64,000 nt of DNA from Persicimonas caeni (GTDB lineage Bacteria; Myxococcota_A; Bradymonadia; Bradymonadales; Bradymonadaceae): contig NZ_CP041186.1 in the NCBI RefSeq assembly GCF_006517175.1, positions 1,453,001-1,517,000 on the forward strand. Reading direction: 5' to 3'. Positions 58,883 to 64,000 of this stretch are shown here, one piece after another. The notes beneath the pieces are model-generated. The model ran no database searches, had not been told where the DNA came from, and saw only the letters and a list, made by a program, of their open reading frames with translations. Both the position numbers and the translations under genes were made by a program. Position 1 is the stretch's first letter, and each line of letters opens with the position of its first letter.

Positions 58883-60193
58883 TTAGACGCGCTCCATCAC
58901 CGCGCCCACGCCAAGCCCACCGGCCGCGCAGATGCCCAAAAGCGCGGTCTCCTTGTCGGCTTTGTGCAGCTCGTTGGCCATCGTGGTGACCATGCGCGCG
59001 CCGGTGGCGGCGAACGGGTGGCCGATGGCGACCGAGCCGCCGTGGACGTTGAGCTTGGCGTCGTCGATCGACCCGGGGGCCTTCGTGCGGCCAAGGCGCG
59101 CCTCGGCGAAGGCGTCGCTCTCCATCATCTTGAGCACGGCCAAGACCTGGGCGGCGAAGGCCTCGTGCAGGTCGACAAGGTCGGCATCTGCCAGCTCCAT
59201 GCCGGCGAGCTCGAGGGCCTGTGGCATGGCGATGGCGGGCGCCATCAAGAGCTGGTCGGCCGGGTCGACGCCGACGTATTTCCAGCTTCGGAAGGCGGCC
59301 AACGGCTTGTAGCCGAGCGCCTTGGCCTTCTCTTCGCTCATCAACAACACCGAGGCGGCGCCGTCGGTCAGCGGCGTGGAGTTGGCCGCGGTCAGCGTGC
59401 CGTCGCGCTTGAAGACGGGGCGCAAGCCCGAGATCTTGTCGACGCTGGTATCGCCACGCACGATGCCGTCGGTGTGCACCCACTTGCCCGAGGGCGTCTG
59501 CACCGGCACGACCTCCTCGTCGAAGCGCCCGCTGGCGATCGCCTCGGCGGCGCGGTGGTGCGAGCGCACCGCGAACTCGTCTTGCGCCTGGCGCGAGATG
59601 CCATTGCGGCCGGCCATCTCCTCGGCCGCCTCGCCCATGACTTGGCCGGTAGTGCGCTCGGCGATCTTGGGCCGGCGCGGCAGAATCTCGGTGATGGGGG
59701 TGAGCTGCGACAAAATCGCAAGCACGTCGGTCGGGTCGGCCTTGCCGAAGGCGAGCGGCGCGAGCGCGTGGACGAGCTTCTGGGGCATATTGATGGGCGC
59801 GTTGCTCGTAGAGTCCGAGCCGCCCGCGATCACCACGTCGGCCTCGCCGCGCTCGATGGCCGCGGCGGCGAGCGTCACTGCCTGCAGGCCGGTCGCGCAG
59901 GCCCGCGTGCAGGTCATCGCCTCGACCGAGGCGGGCAGGTTCAGGTCGAGCGCGATCTCACGGCCCACATTCGGCGCCACGCTCGGCAAGATCACCCCGC
60001 CCCAGATGATGCTGTCGACCTCGTTTCGAGGAAGCTCGGTGCGCTTCAAGAGTCCTTCGACCGCGGCGTCGCCCAGGTCGATGGTGTCCATTTTCATGAA
60101 GTCACCGAAGGCTTTGACGAACGGGGTTCGGCAGCCGGCGACGATGACGGCGCGTCGTTTTTTGGAGGATGATTTCTTTTTGCCTTTAGCCAT
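58883..60193 (-). CDS. fadI: Acetyl-CoA C-acyltransferase (thiolase, FadI-like)
   Basis: 436 residues; splits 3-ketoacyl-CoA in fatty-acid beta-oxidation. Active-site parts: nucleophile Cys99 in CTRACATGLQA, NVHGGSVAIGHPFAATGAR (His) and ALLGICAAGGLGVGAV (second Cys). A Lys/Ser-rich N-terminal tail (MAKGKKKSSSKKRR) precedes AVIVAGCRTPF. The length and the tail fit the FadI side of the family. Downstream genes on the same strand encode a ketoacyl reductase and a MaoC hydratase in the order hydratase, reductase, thiolase, so the three may form one pathway. Confidence 0.92.
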   Translation of the reverse strand: MAKGKKKSSSKKRRAVIVAGCRTPFVKAFGDFMKMDTIDLGDAAVEGLLKRTELPRNEVDSIIWGGVILPSVAPNVGREIALDLNLPASVEAMTCTRACATGLQAVTLAAAAIERGEADVVIAGGSDSTSNAPINMPQKLVHALAPLAFGKADPTDVLAILSQLTPITEILPRRPKIAERTTGQVMGEAAEEMAGRNGISRQAQDEFAVRSHHRAAEAIASGRFDEEVVPVQTPSGKWVHTDGIVRGDTSVDKISGLRPVFKRDGTLTAANSTPLTDGAASVLLMSEEKAKALGYKPLAAFRSWKYVGVDPADQLLMAPAIAMPQALELAGMELADADLVDLHEAFAAQVLAVLKMMESDAFAEARLGRTKAPGSIDDAKLNVHGGSVAIGHPFAATGARMVTTMANELHKADKETALLGICAAGGLGVGAVMERV

Positions 60194-60209
60194 TTGCTAT
60201 TCCTTACGT

Positions 60210-60455
60210 AAGAGCAACATCTTCCTCCCCCGCGAAGCGAGGGGAGGACTGAGGAGGGGCGCCCTCCTCCGCGAGCGAAGCGAAGTGGAGGAGGATCCAG
60301 GAGGAGGAAAGTGGTTCAGGTGCGAATGGCCTCTCCCTCGGTCCCTTTTATGCCGCTTGACGGTGCTCCACTACGCTACGCTTCGTGGAAAGGGAGGCCT
60401 CTCCTTGGTCCTCTCCTTCCCTTCGCTTTGCTACGGGTGGAGAGGAAAATGTCGA
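60210..60455. repeat. Gap with several imperfect inverted repeats
   Basis: CTCCCCCGCGAAGCGAGGGGAG, CTCCTCCGCGAGCGAAGCGAAGTGGAGGAG and GGCCTCTCCC...GGGAGGCC are inverted repeats with GAAGCGA-type loops. The 286-bp gap 60194-60479 between thiolase and reductase has no gene. Strong hairpins here would separate or attenuate the two transcripts. Confidence 0.6.
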
Positions 60456-60479
60456 GTATCGACAGTTGTTCCGGTGTCG

Positions 60480-61907
60480 TCACCGCCCCACCAAAGCCCC
60501 ACCACACACACGCAGCACCTGGCCGGTCACGCCCTGGGCCTGCGGGGTGGCGAGGAAGGTGATCGCCTGGCCGACGTCGACCGGGCGGCCGCCCTGGCTC
60601 AGGTTGTTGAGCCGGCGGGCCGCCTCGCGGATGGCCACGGGCATCGCGTCGGTCAGACGCGTTTCGATGAAGCCGGGGGCGATGGCGTTGGCGGTGATGC
60701 CGCGGTCGGCGAGCGCCTTCGACCAGTGCTCGACGATGCCGATGATGCCGGCCTTGGAGGCGGCGTAGTTCGTCTGGCCCATATTGCCGGCGACGCCGGC
60801 GATGGACGACAGGCAGATGAGCCGGCCGCCGTCGTGGAGCACGTTGTCGTCGATGAGCTTGCCGGTGATGCGGGCGACCGCGGCCAGGTTGATGTCGACG
60901 GCGGAGTCCCACCAGTCGGATTTCATGCGCTTGATCGTCTTGTCGCGGGTGATGCCGGCGTTGTGGACGACGATGTCGACGCCGCCGTACTCCTCTTGGA
61001 GTTGCTCGGCGATGCGCGCGGGGGCGTCGTCGGCGCTGACGTCCTGGAGCAACACGCCGCCGTCGATCTCGCGGGCGAGCTTGGCGGTCGGGCCGTCGTC
61101 TTTGGGCAGGTCGAGGCAGACCACCTTGGCGCCCTCGCCGGCGAGCAGCTCGGCGGTCGCCCGGCCGATGCCGCGCGCCGCGCCGGTGACCATGGCGACC
61201 TTGCCGTCGAGCGGGCGGAGCCAATTGGCCTCGGGCACCGCGCCGGCGGTCTTGGTGACGTCGAGCGACTGGCCGTCGACGTAGGTCGAGCGGGCCGACA
61301 AGAAGAAGCGCAGCGGGCCGGCGACAGCTTCGTCGGCGCCCTCTTCGACGTAGAGCAGGTTGGCGGTGGCGCCCTTCTTTCCGATCTCTTTGGCGAGGCT
61401 TCGCATGAAGCCCTCGAGCGCGCCTTGAGCAGCGGCTGCTTCGGGAGTCTTTTGCGCCTCGTGGGGACGGCCGAGCACGACGATGCGCGCGTTGCGCGCC
61501 AGGCGGCCGATCTGCGGGTGGAAGAAGTCGTACAGCGCGCGCAGGCTCGCCGGGCTGTCGAGCGTGGTCGCGTCGAAGACGAACCCGTCGAGGCGCGCGT
61601 CGCCCTCGTCGAGCGTCGTCGCGGGGCGCCCGTAAGCCTCGCCCGGCCCTTCGAAGACTTCGCGAACGCCGGCGTCGTCGGGCACGTGCGGGTTGGCGCC
61701 GGCCTCGGCCAGCGTCTTGGCGAGCACGGGCGCCAGAGTGCTGTCGCTGCTCGTCCACACCGCGACGTCGCGGTTGGCGAGCGGGCGCTCCTCGCGCGGC
61801 ATGGCGTTGCGCGCGAGGTCCTGGGGCATCGGGATGGGCAGCCCCAGAGTCTTGATGATGTTACGGGCGTTCGGGTTTTTGCTCAGTTCTAGTAGGAAGT
61901 CAGTCAT
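60480..61907 (-). CDS. 3-ketoacyl-ACP/CoA reductase, high-molecular-weight FabG type
   Basis: 475 residues. The C-terminal half is a short-chain dehydrogenase: cofactor motif MVTGAARGIGRATAELL, VVHNAGITRDKTI, active-site Ser in CLSSIAGVAGNMGQTNYAAS with Tyr-x3-Lys (YAASK), and the C-terminal PGFIETRLTDAMP. The N-terminal 210 residues form a second, cofactor-less Rossmann-like domain, as in mycobacterial FabG4. It reduces 3-ketoacyl to 3-hydroxyacyl thioesters. ATG 61907 follows GGAG. Confidence 0.9.
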   Translation of the reverse strand: MTDFLLELSKNPNARNIIKTLGLPIPMPQDLARNAMPREERPLANRDVAVWTSSDSTLAPVLAKTLAEAGANPHVPDDAGVREVFEGPGEAYGRPATTLDEGDARLDGFVFDATTLDSPASLRALYDFFHPQIGRLARNARIVVLGRPHEAQKTPEAAAAQGALEGFMRSLAKEIGKKGATANLLYVEEGADEAVAGPLRFFLSARSTYVDGQSLDVTKTAGAVPEANWLRPLDGKVAMVTGAARGIGRATAELLAGEGAKVVCLDLPKDDGPTAKLAREIDGGVLLQDVSADDAPARIAEQLQEEYGGVDIVVHNAGITRDKTIKRMKSDWWDSAVDINLAAVARITGKLIDDNVLHDGGRLICLSSIAGVAGNMGQTNYAASKAGIIGIVEHWSKALADRGITANAIAPGFIETRLTDAMPVAIREAARRLNNLSQGGRPVDVGQAITFLATPQAQGVTGQVLRVCGGALVGR

Positions 61908-61964
61908 AGAATTTTCTCCTTTGTAACTCCGTGATTTTCGTGGCCCCCCATCCGCCCTTCGCTT

Positions 61965-62142
61965 CACCCCAAGGGTACTCGGTCGCTTCGCTCCCAGCGC
62001 GCTTCGGGCACCTTCCCCACGGGGAAGGGATGACCCTGCGAAAAGCTACTCCTGTGGTGCTCGCAACAGCATCCCTTCCCCCGCGGGGAAGGTGCCGAGC
62101 GTGCCGTTTAGCGCGAGGCGGATGGGGGTCCTCAACTTGCTA
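61965..62142. repeat. 38-bp dispersed repeat and family F repeat, copy 2
   Basis: 61965-62002 repeats the sequence seen at 46343. At 62073-62142 CCCTTCCCCCGCGGGGAAGG, then CGTTTAGCGCGAGGCGG, then ATGGGGGTCCTCAA repeats the family F order at 20666. A second CCTTCCCC-CGGGGAAGG palindrome is at about 62010. The gap 61908-62139 has no gene. Confidence 0.75.
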
Positions 62143-63054
62143 CGCCTTCAACTCATACCCACCGACCATATACGCCGGGCCGCCCGGCGCGTCGCCGACG
62201 TACACGCCGTTGTCATCGTCGACGTACAGGCCGACCTCGGCGGGGAGCACCAGCGGGCGGGTGAACTTGACCTCGAAGACTCGAATCTCTTCGAGTCCTT
62301 TGTAGAGTTCGCGGTTGATGCCCTCGAAGGCGCGGGCCATCGTCGAGAAGCCGTGCAAAATGACGTTCTTGAAGCCCATGGCGCGCGCATGCGGCGGAAC
62401 CCAGTGCACCGGGTTGAAGTCGCCGGTGAGCTTGGCAAAGTCGAGCCCCGCGTCGGCCGGAATCCACCAGCGGGTCACTTCGCGCACGTCGTCGGGCACG
62501 CGTGGCTTTTCCTTCTTTTTCTTTGGCTTTTCGCTCTTTTGCGTCTTCGCTGCTTTGCCCCCACCGAGCGGTACGAAGGCGTAGAAGTAGCCCACAAGCG
62601 CCTCGGGATTGGAGGCGGTGCCGGTCACAATCTTCTGCTCGAGCACCGCGCGCCGGCCGTTGTCGTCGACGTCGGTGAGCTGAGCGCTGACCTCGAGCGG
62701 CTCGTTCGTGGGGAGCGGAGCGTTCACCTCCATGCGACACCCGCCGTTCATCACGCGCATGAGGGGGTAAGGCACGCCCTCGAGGGTGCGCGTCGACAGG
62801 GCGAAGCCCCACTGCGGAAAGAGATGCGGCGGCAAGTGGTCACGATACTCGCTCGTGCTGCCGCCGACGTGGCGCACGTAGTCGCGCACCAGGTCGCGCG
62901 GGCGCGGGTCGATGGTCTTGCGAAAGACCGGCCCGGGCGCGTGCGCCGTCCCCTTCGACTCGGAGAACTGCTGCTTGATCGCCGCCACGGCCGTCTTCGC
63001 CAGGCCGGCGATCACCGGCCCCTGCTGCAGAATATGCTTGCTCGATACCGCCAT
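62140..63054 (-). CDS. MaoC-like (R)-specific enoyl hydratase
   Basis: 304 residues with a double hot-dog layout. The hydratase 2 motif is in LDFAKLTGDFNPVHWVPPHA (catalytic Asp and His). The N-terminal half (PLMRVMNGGCRMEVNAPLP) is the degenerate first hot-dog domain; a Lys-rich linker (KTQKSEKPKKKKEKPR) joins the halves. It hydrates trans-2-enoyl thioesters to (R)-3-hydroxyacyl thioesters. It is upstream of the reductase and thiolase genes on the same strand. Confidence 0.88.
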   Translation of the reverse strand: MAVSSKHILQQGPVIAGLAKTAVAAIKQQFSESKGTAHAPGPVFRKTIDPRPRDLVRDYVRHVGGSTSEYRDHLPPHLFPQWGFALSTRTLEGVPYPLMRVMNGGCRMEVNAPLPTNEPLEVSAQLTDVDDNGRRAVLEQKIVTGTASNPEALVGYFYAFVPLGGGKAAKTQKSEKPKKKKEKPRVPDDVREVTRWWIPADAGLDFAKLTGDFNPVHWVPPHARAMGFKNVILHGFSTMARAFEGINRELYKGLEEIRVFEVKFTRPLVLPAEVGLYVDDDNGVYVGDAPGGPAYMVGGYELKA

Positions 63055-63171
63055 CGATCCACCTGCTGTGAAGGTGCCACGTCTAATTTCAACCGTTTGT
63101 TAGGCGGAAACCTACCATTCGGTAGGGAGTGGGAGCAAGTATGTCGAACGAGAAGGCCCTGCAGAGCAGAA

Positions 63172-63270
63172 GCGCCCGCTACATAAGCAATTAAGGACAT
63201 AAGGGCTGCGAACCGGCGACCAACACCAACTCGCAACCCTTATGTCCTTAATTGCCTATCTAGCAGGCGT
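63172..63270. repeat. Palindromic repeat family C, complete copy
   Basis: Arms of about 40 bases: GCGCCCGCTACATAAGCAAT then TAAGGACATAAGGGCTGCGA (63172-63211), mirrored by TCGCAACCCTTATGTCC then TTAATTGCC-TATCTAGCAGGCGT (63231-63270). It is the best preserved family C member. The gap 63055-63336 between two minus-strand genes holds no gene. Confidence 0.85.
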
Positions 63271-63336
63271 CACAACCCTGCAAGGCCAAGCTTTTCGCTC
63301 TTTTACTCCTTTACTCTTTTTTACTCCTTTACTCTT

Positions 63337-63939
63337 TCACTCTTCTCCCTGACTCAACCGACGCGTCACCTTCACCGGGATATCCATCTCGACGTTTCGC
63401 TTGGCGGTCACGTTGCCCTCGAGGGTGTCCTCGCTCGTCTTGGTCGCCTGCAACGTGAGGACTTCTTCCTGGTCGTTGGTCGGATTCCATTTGAGGGTCA
63501 GGGTGTTGCCGTCGAAGCTGCCCTCCTGGATATCACCCGACTCGCCGTCGAGGCGCTCGTAGATGCCGAGAGCCATGAGGTACTGTCCGGTGACGGTGGT
63601 GTCGCCTTTGTCCTGGAAGGTGTCGAAGTAGACCGCCGGGGTGTCTTGGTCGGTGGTGGCGACTCGCCACGAGCCGTTCATAAAGCCCGGCTCGACGAGC
63701 TCTTCCTCTTCGGGGCTGGTGCCGTGGCCTTCTTCGTCGACGCTGGGAGTGACTTCGGTGTTCTCGTTTTCCTCTTCTTCTTTTTGCGTCTGGTCGTTGT
63801 TCATGCCTCGAAGCTTGCTCTGCTGGCAGCCCGAGAGGACCAGGCCGAAGACGAGCACGACGAGGGCGAGCGGGAGGACGAGCCGGCGAGTCGACGGAGT
63901 ATACATGGTTTCGCCTCTGAGATTCGTAGAATGCTTCAT
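63337..63939 (-). CDS. Lipoprotein of unknown function
   Basis: 200 residues from 63939, or 189 from the internal ATG at 63906 (MYTPSTRRLVLPL), which gives a better signal peptide. The signal ends LVLSGCQQS, a lipobox. A Glu/Asn-rich linker (KEEEENENTEVTPSVDEEG) is followed by a beta-rich domain with NGSWRVATTDQDTPAVYFD and NTLTLKWNPTNDQEEVLTL, perhaps a lipocalin-like barrel. I do not recognise the family. Confidence 0.78.
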   Translation of the reverse strand: MKHSTNLRGETMYTPSTRRLVLPLALVVLVFGLVLSGCQQSKLRGMNNDQTQKEEEENENTEVTPSVDEEGHGTSPEEEELVEPGFMNGSWRVATTDQDTPAVYFDTFQDKGDTTVTGQYLMALGIYERLDGESGDIQEGSFDGNTLTLKWNPTNDQEEVLTLQATKTSEDTLEGNVTAKRNVEMDIPVKVTRRLSQGEE

Positions 63940-64000
63940 GAGTCTTTACCTTTGCTGAACCAGCGCTTGAAGCGCTGCCTCCAAAACCAGCGCTTGAAGC

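Noticed and set aside
59322-61892. Plus-strand frame of 856 codons over thiolase and reductase genes
   Set aside because: Antisense to two firm enzymes and crosses a gap full of inverted repeats.
1-64000. tRNA, rRNA or replication origin
   Set aside because: No cloverleaf with a TTCGA-type arm, no rRNA sequence and no DnaA-box cluster was recognised by eye.

Overview
The window looks like a chromosome segment of a high-GC, Gram-negative, predatory-type deltaproteobacterium, most likely Bradymonadales (Persicimonas/Bradymonas-like). This is inferred from the gene style: RpoH-type sigma paralogues, many acidic lipoproteins, an EF-hand lipoprotein, a Ser/Thr kinase fused to an ATPase and TPRs, and a fatty-acid thiolase/reductase/MaoC set. 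No marker gene fixes the taxon.

Region 1 (0-13.6 kb) is stress and molybdenum/nitrate metabolism. Two tandem RpoH-like sigma factors are followed by moeA, a MoaC-MoaB fusion on the other strand, and two divergent respiratory operons. The minus-strand operon encodes a tetraheme cytochrome c lipoprotein, a Tat-exported ferredoxin and an NrfD-type quinol subunit. The plus-strand operon encodes NapD, NapA, a duplicated tetraheme NapB-like cytochrome, a four-cluster ferredoxin, a small unknown protein and then MobA. Two FNR-like palindromes lie between the operons, one per direction. Together these look like a periplasmic nitrate reductase with its quinol-oxidising partners and cofactor enzymes.

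Region 2 (13.6-21.7 kb) holds an M14 carboxypeptidase, an EF-hand lipoprotein and a related lipoprotein, a DUF4846 lipoprotein, an unknown cytosolic protein and a DNase I-like phosphoesterase. Its gaps are full of large palindromic repeats.

Region 3 (21.9-46.4 kb) is a defence island. A type I restriction-modification locus is split: hsdM (frameshifted) and hsdS are at 21.9-25.3 kb and hsdR is at 41.4-44.3 kb. Between them were originally a DUF3644/HEPN-like gene, a reverse transcriptase of the UG/Abi/DRT type, a two-helix membrane protein and an AlbA_2 ATPase. The DUF3644 gene has since been cut by a segment of about 9.1 kb that begins exactly at an IS66 end. The segment carries IS66, three lipoprotein genes, ssb, an ArdC-like antirestriction gene, trbB and a topB fragment. 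Removing it rejoins the gene in frame across a 7-bp duplication. Beyond hsdR lie a two-gene DUF4365 module and a remnant of an Mrr-type nuclease.

Region 4 (46.8-64 kb) is mostly ordinary chromosome: two alpha/beta hydrolases, a nitronate monooxygenase-like flavoprotein, the kinase-ATPase-TPR regulator, a STAND ATPase with a C-terminal winged helix, three lipoproteins, and thiolase, ketoacyl reductase and MaoC hydratase genes.

Across the window, at least three palindromic repeat families share related ends of the CTATT...AATAG kind. They sit only in gaps between genes.
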